64,000 nt of DNA from the NCBI GenBank assembly GCA_012839485.1, contig DUNF01000054.1, positions 1-64,000 of the forward strand, in the 5' to 3' direction. This stretch comes from Acholeplasmataceae bacterium. GTDB taxonomy: Bacteria; Bacillota_I; Bacilli_A; ML615J-28; CAG-698. The notes beneath the pieces are model-generated. The model did not search any database. It was not told where the DNA came from and saw only the letters and a program-made list of their open reading frames with translations. The translations under genes were made by a program, and so were the position numbers. This document shows positions 8,166 through 15,902 of the stretch, in pieces. Within the stretch, counting starts at the first letter, position 1. Every line of letters starts with the position of its first letter.

Positions 8166-10043
8166 ATGGGAGGAAAATATAGGATTATTATTTTAGCTAA
8201 TTTTATGAGAAGATTAGCTGCGTATTTTAATGAATTCATTGCCGCAGCTCAAGAATTTGCTCAAGGTTCCATTTGGTTAACGATACTAGTTGGTATTGGA
8301 ATGCCGCTTGCTGAAGCGTTATTTCCAGTATTACCAATACTTGCAATCGTAACAGCCAATGTTACTTTGCTTGGGCCATTCTGGGGGGTTCTTTTAAGCG
8401 TGATTGGATCTGCTGGGGGAATGTATCTTGTATTTTTAATTTTGAACTTATCAATAGGAAAAAGGTTTAGAAAATCAATAATTACCAAACCTCAAGTGCT
8501 AAGATTCAATCGTTGGCTTAGCAATAAAAGTACAGGATTTTATGTTTTCATTTTATCTGTTCCTTTCATTCCATCAGCTATCGTAAACTATGCGATGAGT
8601 TTAACTTCTATAGGTAAAAAAAGATATGGAGTTATCTTATTTGCATCAAGAGGAATTATGTTTAGTGTTATTGGTTTTCTAAGTTCATTAATGAAAGACA
8701 AACCATTTGAAGCTATCATTATTATTTTAGCGGGATACTTTGTTGGTTATGGAATTTATTATGGTATTGTACAACTTATAAAATATATAAAAAATAGAAG
8801 GAGATTGTTTATGAGTAAAAAGACTGTGAGAGACTTAGACTTAAAAGGTAAAGTTGTTTTAATGAGAGTTGATTTCAACGTTCCATTAAAAGGTGGAGTA
8901 ATTACTGATGATAACAGAATTGTTCAAGCTTTATCAACAATTAAGTATGTAAAGGAAAATGGAGGGAAATTGGTGCTATTTTCACACTTAGGAAGAGTTA
9001 AAACTGAAGAGGATAAAAAGGATTCAAGTTTAGCTCCTGTAGTTAATAGACTATCAGAACTATTAGGTGAAAAAGTAGTATTTGTTCCTGAAACAAGAGG
9101 CAAGAAATTAGAAGCCGCTATTAAGAAATTAAAAGAAGGAGAAGTCTTAATGTTTGAAAACACTAGATTTGAAGATCTAGATGGAAACAAAGAATCTAAG
9201 AATAATCCTGAATTAGGTGCATATTGGGCTAGCTTAGGTGATGTTTTTGTAAACGATGCTTTTGGTACAGCACATAGAGCCCATGCTTCAAACGTTGGAG
9301 TTGCCGCAAACATTAAAGGAGGAGCAGTAGCTGGTTTCTTACTTGAAAAAGAAATTAAGTTTATTGGTGATGCAGTTAATGTTCCTGAAAGACCTTTTGT
9401 AGCAATTTTAGGTGGAGCAAAAGTAAGCGATAAGATATCTGTTATTGAGAATTTAATTAATAAAGCAGACAAAATTTTAATTTGTGGTGCGATGGCATAT
9501 ACATTCTTTAAAGCTTTAGGCTATGAAGTTGGAAAATCTAAAGTTGAAGATGATTATGTAAAATATGCTGAAGAGTTATTAAAGAAAGCAAAAGGTAAAA
9601 TTATTTTACCAGTAGACCATTTAGTAGCTAGTGAATTTAGTGCTGACGCAGAAGCTGAATTAGTAGACGTTTATCATACACCAGCTGATAAGATGGGATT
9701 AGATATCGGACCTAAGACTTTAGAAGTATTTGAAAAAGAATTACATGGAGCAAAAACAGTTGTTTGGAATGGTCCTGCTGGAGTATTTGAATTTGAAAAG
9801 TTTGCAGCTGGAACTAAAGGAATTTGTGAAGTTTTAGCTAACCTAGAAGGAGCAAAAACTATTATCGGTGGTGGTGATAGTGCTGCAGCTGCAATTAGCA
9901 TGGGTTATGAAAGCAAGTTCACACATATTTCAACTGGTGGAGGAGCTAGTCTAGAATATTTAGAAGGAAAAGATCTACCTGGAATTACTTGTTTAAACGA
10001 TAGCGAAAAACCAAAGGAAAAGAAACAATGCGCAAAAAAATAA
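8166..10043 (+). CDS. VTT/TVP38-family membrane protein, open in frame into PGK
   Basis: 625-codon open frame. Residues 1-215 form a VTT (SNARE-associated/DedA-like) integral membrane domain: several hydrophobic helices, PLAEALFPVLPILAIVTA, a GSAGGMYLVFLILN helix and SVPFIPSAIVNYAMSLTSI. VTT proteins are lipid-scramblase or transporter-like. No stop separates this domain from phosphoglycerate kinase: codons 214-216 read L-F-M and the kinase continues from Met216 (8811). A stop (TAG 8795-8797) exists one base out of frame, after an A6 run. Either a true fusion, a frameshifting site or a sequence error is possible. The SD before ATG 8166 is weak, so the exact start is uncertain. Confidence 0.6.
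   Translation: MGGKYRIIILANFMRRLAAYFNEFIAAAQEFAQGSIWLTILVGIGMPLAEALFPVLPILAIVTANVTLLGPFWGVLLSVIGSAGGMYLVFLILNLSIGKRFRKSIITKPQVLRFNRWLSNKSTGFYVFILSVPFIPSAIVNYAMSLTSIGKKRYGVILFASRGIMFSVIGFLSSLMKDKPFEAIIIILAGYFVGYGIYYGIVQLIKYIKNRRRLFMSKKTVRDLDLKGKVVLMRVDFNVPLKGGVITDDNRIVQALSTIKYVKENGGKLVLFSHLGRVKTEEDKKDSSLAPVVNRLSELLGEKVVFVPETRGKKLEAAIKKLKEGEVLMFENTRFEDLDGNKESKNNPELGAYWASLGDVFVNDAFGTAHRAHASNVGVAANIKGGAVAGFLLEKEIKFIGDAVNVPERPFVAILGGAKVSDKISVIENLINKADKILICGAMAYTFFKALGYEVGKSKVEDDYVKYAEELLKKAKGKIILPVDHLVASEFSADAEAELVDVYHTPADKMGLDIGPKTLEVFEKELHGAKTVVWNGPAGVFEFEKFAAGTKGICEVLANLEGAKTIIGGGDSAAAAISMGYESKFTHISTGGGASLEYLEGKDLPGITCLNDSEKPKEKKQCAKK
8811..10043 (+). CDS. pgk: Phosphoglycerate kinase (internal start)
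   Basis: 410 residues from ATG 8811, which has an excellent SD (AGAAGGAG, 8796-8803) seven bases upstream, so free kinase is probably made whatever happens to the fused frame. Family motifs: VVLMRVDFNVPLK near the N-terminus, SHLGR, FENTRFEDLDG, RPFVAILGGAKVSDK, and the C-terminal nucleotide loop GGGDSAAA. It converts 1,3-bisphosphoglycerate and ADP to 3-phosphoglycerate and ATP in glycolysis. The C-terminus carries a short lysine-rich extension (KPKEKKQCAKK) that overlaps the tpiA start by 16 bases. Confidence 0.93.
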   Translation: MSKKTVRDLDLKGKVVLMRVDFNVPLKGGVITDDNRIVQALSTIKYVKENGGKLVLFSHLGRVKTEEDKKDSSLAPVVNRLSELLGEKVVFVPETRGKKLEAAIKKLKEGEVLMFENTRFEDLDGNKESKNNPELGAYWASLGDVFVNDAFGTAHRAHASNVGVAANIKGGAVAGFLLEKEIKFIGDAVNVPERPFVAILGGAKVSDKISVIENLINKADKILICGAMAYTFFKALGYEVGKSKVEDDYVKYAEELLKKAKGKIILPVDHLVASEFSADAEAELVDVYHTPADKMGLDIGPKTLEVFEKELHGAKTVVWNGPAGVFEFEKFAAGTKGICEVLANLEGAKTIIGGGDSAAAAISMGYESKFTHISTGGGASLEYLEGKDLPGITCLNDSEKPKEKKQCAKK

Positions 10044-10783
10044 TCGCTGGTAACTGGAAAATGAATAAAACGCGTGACGAAGCTTTACAATTCGTTTACG
10101 CTGTTTCAGAAAAACTACCTCATATTGATGAAGTAGATAGTGTTGTTTGTGCTCCGTTCCCTTTACTTAGAACTTTGTGCAAAAGACAAGGAGATAATTT
10201 AAGAGTTGGTGCTCAAAATATGCATTATGCAGATAGCGGCGCTTATACTGGTGAAATTTCAGCTGATATGTTAACTACACTAGGAGTTACGTATGTTATC
10301 ATTGGTCATAGCGAAAGAAGAGCTATGTTTAACGAAACAGACGAAACAGTTAATTTAAAAGTTAAAAAAGCTTTTGAAAAAGGTTTGATCCCAATTCTAT
10401 GTGTTGGTGAAACTTTAGAACAAAGAGAAAAAGGCCAAGAGAAACAAGTTGTTAAAGCACAACTTGAAAAGAACCTTGAAGGTCTAAACAAAAACGATAT
10501 TGAACATTTAGTTATTGCTTATGAACCAATTTGGGCTATTGGCACAGGAAGAACTGCAAGTGCTGCACAAGCTGAAGAAATGTGTGCTTATGTGCGAGAA
10601 GTTGTAAAAGACTTATATGGAACAGCAGCTGATAAAATGCGTGTTCAATACGGCGGATCAGTAAAAGTTGACAATATCAAAGAAATTTTATCAATGCCTA
10701 ATATTGATGGCGCATTAGTTGGTGGTGCTAGTTTAAAAGCAGATGATTTTGTTAAGCTTGTAGAAGCAGGCGTTAAAAAATAA
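10028..10783 (+). CDS. tpiA: Triosephosphate isomerase
   Basis: 251 residues, the standard length. Catalytic residues are present: Lys in GNWKMN (residues 9-14), His in IIGHSERR, Glu in AYEPIWAIGTG. The phosphate-binding loop near YGGSVK and the LVGGASL strand also fit. It interconverts dihydroxyacetone phosphate and glyceraldehyde 3-phosphate. The gene overlaps pgk by 16 bases and its SD (AAAGGAAA) lies in the pgk coding region, so the two are translationally coupled. A strong terminator follows. Confidence 0.97.
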   Translation: MRKKIIAGNWKMNKTRDEALQFVYAVSEKLPHIDEVDSVVCAPFPLLRTLCKRQGDNLRVGAQNMHYADSGAYTGEISADMLTTLGVTYVIIGHSERRAMFNETDETVNLKVKKAFEKGLIPILCVGETLEQREKGQEKQVVKAQLEKNLEGLNKNDIEHLVIAYEPIWAIGTGRTASAAQAEEMCAYVREVVKDLYGTAADKMRVQYGGSVKVDNIKEILSMPNIDGALVGGASLKADDFVKLVEAGVKK

Positions 10784-10787
10784 AGAT

Positions 10788-10815
10788 AAAAAAGGCTCTT
10801 AAAAAGAGCCTTTTT
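10788..10815 (+). terminator. Terminator after tpiA
   Basis: AAAGGCTCTT (10791-10800) pairs with AAGAGCCTTT across a short A loop, and T5 follows. It ends the pgk-tpiA transcript. Confidence 0.9.
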
Positions 10816-10827
10816 AATAAGTTTTAA

Positions 10828-10856
10828 TTGACAAATAAGCTAAATTATAGTAAAAT
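10828..10856 (+). promoter_or_regulatory. rpsD promoter
   Basis: Consensus TTGACA (10828-10833), 17-bp spacer, TAAAAT (10851-10856). It drives a leader of about 150 bases in front of rpsD. Confidence 0.85.
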
Positions 10857-10863
10857 GACAAGG

Positions 10864-11003
10864 TGCGGTAAAGAGCAGCACTTATTAGTTATTTTTAAAA
10901 TAATATCCTTAAGAGGTAGTTAGTAATCTAGCTGCTTAGGTGAACACTTTAGATACGATTTTTAAAAGTAATTTGGTAAGATTCTTTACTATTTTAAAAG
11001 AAA
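10864..11003 (+). ncRNA. Candidate S4 autoregulatory leader of rpsD
   Basis: About 150 transcribed bases separate the rpsD promoter from its SD. The stretch is unusually long for this compact genome and contains complementary segments (for example TTTTTAAAAT around 10891 and ATTTTTAAAAG around 10958, plus TAGTTAGTAATCTAGCTGC). In Bacilli the rpsD leader folds into a structure that binds S4 and represses translation. I did not derive a full fold; the assignment rests on position, length and the known B. subtilis case. Confidence 0.5.
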
Positions 11004-11016
11004 AGGAGGAATGAAT

Positions 11017-11637
11017 ATGGCACGTTACACAGGACCAGTATGGAAGAAATCTAGAAGATTAGGTTATTCTATTTTGGAAACGGGAAAAGAGTTTGGAAGA
11101 AGAAATAGTGGTTCTTTTAGAAGAACATATGCACCTGGCCAACATGGACAAAAACGTAAAAAGCAATCTGAATACGGATTACAATTACAAGAAAAACAAA
11201 GAGTACGTTTTGTTTATGGCTTAAATGAAAAGCAATTTCGTAAGACTTTTGATTATGCAGCTAAAATGGAAGGCCAACAAGGTGAAAACTTCTTAAAGTT
11301 ATTAGAATCTCGTTTAGACAATGTAGTTTATAGAATCGGCTTTGCTAGTACTAGACGTCAAGCTCGTCAATTAGTTAACCATGGACATATTTTAGTTGAT
11401 GGCAAAAAAATAGATATTCCATCATATCTAGTTCAACCTGGTCAAACTGTTTCATTAAAAGAAAAATCAAGATCCCTTGATATCGTTAAAGAAGCTTTAG
11501 AAGCAATGCAATCAAGAAAACCTTACATCGAATTTGATGAAAACAATCAAGCAGGTAAATTTGCAAGATATCCAGAAAGAGACGAATTCTTAACAGATAT
11601 TAATGAAACACTAATTGTAGAGTTCTATAACCGTTAG
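11017..11637 (+). CDS. rpsD: 30S ribosomal protein S4
   Basis: 206 residues from ATG 11017. An ATG six bases earlier is too close to the SD (AGGAGG, 11004-11009), whereas 11017 has 7-base spacing and gives the family N-terminus MARYTGPVWKKSRRLG. The S4 RNA-binding domain is visible at LDNVVYRIGFASTRRQARQLVNHGHILVDGK. S4 nucleates 30S assembly on 16S rRNA. The zinc-binding cysteines seen in some S4 proteins are absent, as in the Cys-less paralogue type. Monocistronic: own promoter, leader and terminator. Confidence 0.97.
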   Translation: MARYTGPVWKKSRRLGYSILETGKEFGRRNSGSFRRTYAPGQHGQKRKKQSEYGLQLQEKQRVRFVYGLNEKQFRKTFDYAAKMEGQQGENFLKLLESRLDNVVYRIGFASTRRQARQLVNHGHILVDGKKIDIPSYLVQPGQTVSLKEKSRSLDIVKEALEAMQSRKPYIEFDENNQAGKFARYPERDEFLTDINETLIVEFYNR

Positions 11638-11644
11638 AATGAAG

Positions 11645-11675
11645 AATAATCTGCTTAATGCAGATTATTTTTTTA
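11645..11675 (+). terminator. Terminator after rpsD
   Basis: AATAATCTGC (11645-11654) pairs with GCAGATTATT (11660-11669) around a 5-base loop, and T6 follows. Confidence 0.9.
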
Positions 11676-11695
11676 TAAATTAAGTAAATTTAATG

Positions 11696-11701
11696 TATAA
11701 T
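11696..11701 (+). promoter_or_regulatory. -10 element before the cysteine desulfurase gene
   Basis: TATAAT 15 bases before ATG 11717. The -35 region at 17 bp (TTATAA, 11673-11678) is weak and falls in the rpsD terminator tail. Confidence 0.5.
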
Positions 11702-11716
11702 ATAAAAGGTGATAAA

Positions 11717-12823
11717 ATGATTTATTTTGATTATGCAGCTACAACTCCAGTAGATAAGGAAGTATTAGAAACATATATTAAAGCTAACCAAAACTTTTTT
11801 GGTAATTCAACTGCTTTACATAAGCTAGGAATAGAAGCGGAATATATGCATCAAAAAGCAAAGCAAGAAATGTTTGCTTTATTTAAACTAGAAAAATATG
11901 AAGCAATCTATACTATGAATGCAACTGAAGCTAATAACATAGCTATTTTTGGTGTTGTTAGAAAAGCAAAAACAGGAAGAATTATCACAACTTGTATTGA
12001 ACATCCTTCAGTAAAAAAAGTTATGAAAGAACTTGAAAAAGAAGGTTATGATGTTATTTATCTAAATGTAAATGAAGAAGGTTTAATTTCTTTAAATGAT
12101 TTAGAAAAGGCTATGACTAAAGATACTTTATTAGTATCAATTATTGGTATTAATAATATTGTAGGTTCAATTCAAAATATAAAAGAGATATCTAAAATAG
12201 TTAAAAAATATCCTAAAGCAAAACTACATGTAGATTTAGTTCAAGCAATTGGGCGATTAGATATTGATTTTGAAGATATCGACTTATTTACTTTTAGTTC
12301 GCATAAGATTTATGGACTTAAAGGACTAGGGGTTTTGTGTTTTAAAAATAATATCGATTTAGTGCCAATTTTATATGGATCTAGTGTTCAATTAGGATTA
12401 AAGCCAGGCACGCTAGATGTTCCAAGCATTATCGCTAACACTAAAGCTTTAAAATTGTTATTGCAAAAGCAAGATAAAAATTATAACTATGTAAGAAAAT
12501 TGAATTTGTTATTAAGAAAAGAAATAGAACATTTACCTATTTTAATAAATTCACCTAAAAATGCTAGTCCTTATATTTTAAATATTTCTTTACCTAACTT
12601 AAATGGAGAAACAGCTCAAAGATTATTAGAAGAAAAAGGATTTATTGTTGGGACGGGATCTAGTTGTTCTTCTAAAACTAAAGAAGTAGAACCTACATTA
12701 TATGCAATGTTTAAAGATGAAAAAAGAGCAAACAATTCAGTTAGAATTAGTTTTTCTTATCATAATAAAGAATCAGATGTTTTACAACTAACTAAAGTTT
12801 TAAAGGAGATTGTCAATGTATAA
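11717..12823 (+). CDS. Cysteine desulfurase (NifS/IscS-like, ThiI partner)
   Basis: 368 residues from ATG 11717, preceded by SD AAAGGTGAT. An in-frame ATG at 11693 overlaps the promoter and is rejected. It begins MIYFDYAATTPVD as class V desulfurases do. The PLP lysine is in FSSHKIYGLKGLG and the catalytic cysteine loop reads GTGSSCSSKTK. It removes sulfur from cysteine as an enzyme-bound persulfide. The next gene, thiI, overlaps by 8 bases, the same pairing as nifZ-thiI in Bacillus, so the sulfur probably goes to tRNA 4-thiouridine. Confidence 0.9.
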   Translation: MIYFDYAATTPVDKEVLETYIKANQNFFGNSTALHKLGIEAEYMHQKAKQEMFALFKLEKYEAIYTMNATEANNIAIFGVVRKAKTGRIITTCIEHPSVKKVMKELEKEGYDVIYLNVNEEGLISLNDLEKAMTKDTLLVSIIGINNIVGSIQNIKEISKIVKKYPKAKLHVDLVQAIGRLDIDFEDIDLFTFSSHKIYGLKGLGVLCFKNNIDLVPILYGSSVQLGLKPGTLDVPSIIANTKALKLLLQKQDKNYNYVRKLNLLLRKEIEHLPILINSPKNASPYILNISLPNLNGETAQRLLEEKGFIVGTGSSCSSKTKEVEPTLYAMFKDEKRANNSVRISFSYHNKESDVLQLTKVLKEIVNV

Positions 12824-14033
12824 TATTATTTTAGTAAGATATGGAGAAATGACTTTAAAAAAAGCTAATTACAAAGAGTTTTTAAAAGCAATTAATGCTA
12901 ATATTAAAAGAAAATTAAAACAATTTTCTAAACTTCAGTTTAGTAATACTGATTATCGTTTTTATATTCATTTAAATGGAGAAGATTATTTAGAAGTTAT
13001 TAAAGTATTAGATACTATCTCAGGGTTAGCTAGTTATAGTCCTTGTCTTAAGGTAACTTCTGATTTAGAAGAAGTGGCTAAACAAAGCATTTCTTTAATA
13101 AAAGAAGAAAATTTAGAAAGAAAAACATTTAAAGTTGAAACTAAAAGAAGCAATAAAACTTACCCCTTAACATCACAGGAAATTACACAAAAAGTAGCTG
13201 GTTTAATTTTAAAAGAAATTAAATTAGAAGTAGATGTTCATCATCCTGACTTTGTTTTAAATATTGAGTTAAGAAATGAAGGAACATATATCTATTTGCG
13301 TAATTATTTAGGAATGGGAGGCCTTCCTGCTGGCACTGGTGGAAATGGTTTACTTATGATGAGCGGAGGGATTGATTCTCCTGTTGCTGGTTTTCTTGCA
13401 TTAAGAAAAGGAATAATATTAAAAGCAATTCATTTTGCATCACCTCCTCATACTTCAAACCTATCATTACAAAAAGTGGTAGATCTTACAAAAGAGATAT
13501 CTAAATATAGTGAATTTGAAGAATTAGAACTATTAATAGTTCCGTTTACAGAAATACAAATTGCAATTCAAAAGTATTGCAATCCTACATATTTAATTAC
13601 ACTAATGAGAAGAGCGATGTATAAAATAGCTGAGCAAGTTGCTTTAAAAGAAGGAATGAGTGTTATTATAAATGGGGAAAGTGTAGGTCAAGTTGCAAGT
13701 CAAACTGTTGAGAGTATGATGGTAGTAAATGAAGTTACTAATTTTCCTGTTATTAGACCTTTAGTTACTTATGATAAACAAGAAATAGTAGATATAGCTA
13801 AGAAAATAAACACTTACGATGTTTCTATTTTACCATATGAGGATTGTTGTACAGTGTTTGTACCTAAACACCCAGTAATTCGTCCTAAAGTAGAAATAGC
13901 AAAAAAAGAAGAAGAAAAATATGAAATGAACCAGTTAATAAAAGAAGCAGTAAGTAATATTAAACGAATTACTTTAAGTTATAATGAAGAGTATTTTGTA
14001 GGAGGGGAGGATAAAGATAAATATGAAATCTAA
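12816..14033 (+). CDS. thiI: tRNA 4-thiouridine synthetase ThiI
   Basis: 405 residues from ATG 12816, seven bases after SD AAAGGAG. An ATG two codons upstream is too close to the SD. Domains: N-terminal ferredoxin-like region, THUMP (about 60-165), then the PP-loop adenylation domain with SGGIDSPVAGF near residue 185. The rhodanese domain of the E. coli enzyme is missing, as in the Bacillus form, which takes sulfur directly from the desulfurase. A cysteine pair (DCCTVF) near residue 345 is in the usual place. It modifies U8 of tRNA. The frame overlaps the next gene by 11 bases. Confidence 0.93.
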   Translation: MYNIILVRYGEMTLKKANYKEFLKAINANIKRKLKQFSKLQFSNTDYRFYIHLNGEDYLEVIKVLDTISGLASYSPCLKVTSDLEEVAKQSISLIKEENLERKTFKVETKRSNKTYPLTSQEITQKVAGLILKEIKLEVDVHHPDFVLNIELRNEGTYIYLRNYLGMGGLPAGTGGNGLLMMSGGIDSPVAGFLALRKGIILKAIHFASPPHTSNLSLQKVVDLTKEISKYSEFEELELLIVPFTEIQIAIQKYCNPTYLITLMRRAMYKIAEQVALKEGMSVIINGESVGQVASQTVESMMVVNEVTNFPVIRPLVTYDKQEIVDIAKKINTYDVSILPYEDCCTVFVPKHPVIRPKVEIAKKEEEKYEMNQLIKEAVSNIKRITLSYNEEYFVGGEDKDKYEI

Positions 14034-14565
14034 TGAAGCTATTAATCAAGATTTAGAAACAAGAATGAGAGAAATAGATATCTTATTAGAAGAAAATGCT
14101 GTTAAGCAAGAACAATATATTATGGGCTATGATAATATTGATGAAGAAGAGTATCTTACTTTAAAAGAGGAAGAAAAAGAATTAAAGGAAGAAAAGAAAG
14201 CAATTAAAAAAACAATCAAATTATCAAGACCTAAAAAATGGTACGAAGAGATATCTGCTTTAGCTTATATTTACGCTATTATTCAAATTATTGTTTCTAG
14301 TAGATTAGTTATGCCTTATTTAACATCTTTCTTAACAGATATTATTTTTCCTGCTTTAGGGGATCAAGCAAATACTAATTTTGGTGCCTTTGTAATTATT
14401 TTAGGACCATTACTATTATCTTTACTCATTACTATTATAATTTTCTTATCAATGTTACCATTTAAAAACAAAAGGAAAGCATGGGCAATTATTTTAGTTT
14501 TACATACTTTATCTGCTTTAACTTCTGTTTTTGTCTTAATAAAAATATATAATCAGGTGATTTAA
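14023..14565 (+). CDS. Hypothetical coiled-coil membrane protein
   Basis: 180 residues, no family recognised. Residues 1-70 are highly charged (Glu/Lys-rich, heptad-like, LKEEEKELKEEKKAIKK) and predict a cytoplasmic coiled coil. Three hydrophobic segments follow (about 82-105, 122-146 and 155-177). The start overlaps the thiI stop by 11 bases and the stop abuts the next ATG, so it is translationally coupled in the desulfurase-thiI-RNA methyltransferase operon. It may simply be a small accessory membrane protein; no function is claimed. Confidence 0.65.
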   Translation: MKSNEAINQDLETRMREIDILLEENAVKQEQYIMGYDNIDEEEYLTLKEEEKELKEEKKAIKKTIKLSRPKKWYEEISALAYIYAIIQIIVSSRLVMPYLTSFLTDIIFPALGDQANTNFGAFVIILGPLLLSLLITIIIFLSMLPFKNKRKAWAIILVLHTLSALTSVFVLIKIYNQVI

Positions 14566-15306
14566 ATGGAAGAAATTAGATCAGTTAATAATTCTTATAT
14601 TAAATATTTGAAATCCTTAAAACAAAAAAAGTATCGCAAAGAACATAAAATGTTTTTAGTTGAAGGATATCATTTAGTTGAAGAAGCAGCTAAGGCTAAA
14701 GTTTTAGATGCTGTTTTGGTGATAGATAAGAAAGATCAAATCCAAGGAGTTAAAAACTATTTAATTAATTGCGATATAATTAAAGATCTTGCAAACACGG
14801 TAACACCTCAAAACATTATTGGAGTTTGTTTTATAAAACAAAAAAAGGAACTAACATCAAACAAAGTTTTAGTATTAGATGAAATTCAAGATCCTGGTAA
14901 TTTGGGAACTTTAATTAGGACAGCAATAGCTTTTGGTTTCACTGACATTGCAGTTAGTAACAATACTGTAGATATCTACAATGACAAAGTTATTAGGGGA
15001 ACACAAGGAATGTTGTTTAGGGCTAACTTTATAGAAGTAGAAATCAAAGATTTTCTTTCAGATTTAAAAGCCAAAGGTTATAAAGTAGTTACAACTAGTT
15101 TAGGTAAAGATTGTATTACACCAGATCAACTTCCTAAACTAGAAAAAAGTGCTTTAGTTTTAGGAAACGAAGCACGTGGATTAAAAGATGAGGTTTTAGA
15201 ATTAGCTGATTTTAAAGTTACGATTCCAATGGCTGATGTTGTTGAGAGTTTGAATGTTGGTGTTGCTGGTGGAATAATGATGTATCTTTTAAGTAAGCAA
15301 AAATAA
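14566..15306 (+). CDS. TrmH/SpoU-family RNA 2'-O-methyltransferase
   Basis: 246 residues. An N-terminal substrate-binding domain (KYRKEHKMFLVEGYHLVEEA) is followed by the SPOUT knot: LDEIQDPGNLGTLIRTAIAFG, then KSALVLGNEARGL and the C-terminal VTIPMADVVESLNVGVAGGIMMY. These motifs mark TrmH/RlmB-like enzymes that methylate ribose 2'-OH in 23S rRNA or tRNA with SAM. The exact target cannot be assigned. The ATG immediately follows the previous stop, and SD GGTGAT lies in the upstream gene. Confidence 0.88.
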   Translation: MEEIRSVNNSYIKYLKSLKQKKYRKEHKMFLVEGYHLVEEAAKAKVLDAVLVIDKKDQIQGVKNYLINCDIIKDLANTVTPQNIIGVCFIKQKKELTSNKVLVLDEIQDPGNLGTLIRTAIAFGFTDIAVSNNTVDIYNDKVIRGTQGMLFRANFIEVEIKDFLSDLKAKGYKVVTTSLGKDCITPDQLPKLEKSALVLGNEARGLKDEVLELADFKVTIPMADVVESLNVGVAGGIMMYLLSKQK

Positions 15307-15347
15307 CTAGTTTTATCGTTAAATTATGTTATTTTTTCGATATTCAT

Positions 15348-15376
15348 TTGACATCTTAAAAATGATTTGTTATAAT
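15348..15376 (+). promoter_or_regulatory. Consensus promoter of the rimP-nusA-infB operon
   Basis: TTGACA (15348-15353), 17-bp spacer, TATAAT (15371-15376), with TGT before the -10. It matches both hexamers perfectly and is among the strongest promoters in the window. Confidence 0.92.
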
Positions 15377-15386
15377 AATAAAAACT

Positions 15387-15405
15387 GGAGTGAGTTTCTC
15401 GCTCC
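15387..15405 (+). promoter_or_regulatory. Hairpin at the 5' end of the rimP-nusA mRNA
   Basis: GGAGTGAG (15387-15394) pairs with CTCGCTCC (15398-15405) across a 3-base loop, with one G-U pair. The stem starts about four bases after the predicted transcript start. The following TTTAATTTT is a poor U-tract, so it may be a 5' stabiliser or a weak attenuator. Confidence 0.6.
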
Positions 15406-15429
15406 TTTAATTTTGAAGGAGGTGTTTTT

Positions 15430-15891
15430 TTGAAAATCACAAAAGAAATTAAAGACTTATGCCAAAAAAGAGCAGAAGAATTAGAACTTGAATTTAAAGA
15501 AGTTGTTTTCGTAAGAGAAAGTGGTATGAGTATTTTAAGAGTTATTGTTGATAAAAAGGGTAAGTTAACTACTGATGATTGTAGTGACTTAAGTATGTTA
15601 ATTAGTGATGATTTAGATATGTTAGATATCGAAATTGATAATTATTATTTAGAAGTAACATCTCCAGGTATTGAAAGAAAACTAGAGTTTAGTGAATTAA
15701 ATGAAGTACTTGGTTCATATGTTTTTGTAAAACTGTATCGTAAGATTCAAGGAGAAAAAGAGTTTTATGGTGATTTAGTTAGTTACAAAGATGACTTAGT
15801 TACTTTAAAGATTAACTTTAGTGGGCGTTTTAAAAACGTAGAATTTGAAAAAAAGGATATTGCTTTAATTAGACTAGCAATTAAATTTTAG
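15430..15891 (+). CDS. rimP: Ribosome maturation factor RimP
   Basis: 153 residues starting at TTG 15430, chosen because the very strong SD AAGGAGGTG (15416-15424) sits five bases upstream and no ATG is nearby. Family features: LRVIVDKKG, the DDCSDLSMLISDDLD segment, YYLEVTSPGIERKL, and a C-terminal SH3-like domain. RimP helps mature the 30S subunit. First gene of the conserved rimP-nusA-ylxR-ylxQ-infB-rbfA operon. The TTG start may lower its yield relative to the genes behind it. Confidence 0.95.
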   Translation: MKITKEIKDLCQKRAEELELEFKEVVFVRESGMSILRVIVDKKGKLTTDDCSDLSMLISDDLDMLDIEIDNYYLEVTSPGIERKLEFSELNEVLGSYVFVKLYRKIQGEKEFYGDLVSYKDDLVTLKINFSGRFKNVEFEKKDIALIRLAIKF

Positions 15892-15902
15892 GAGGGGTAT
15901 AA

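Noticed and set aside
8030..8239. Minus-strand ORF of 69 codons
   Set aside because: It spans the msmX terminator and the promoter of the VTT gene, has no SD and no family features.
8924..9472. Minus-strand ORF of 182 codons inside pgk
   Set aside because: Lies entirely opposite conserved PGK sequence; low-complexity Ser/Pro composition is typical of antisense frames.
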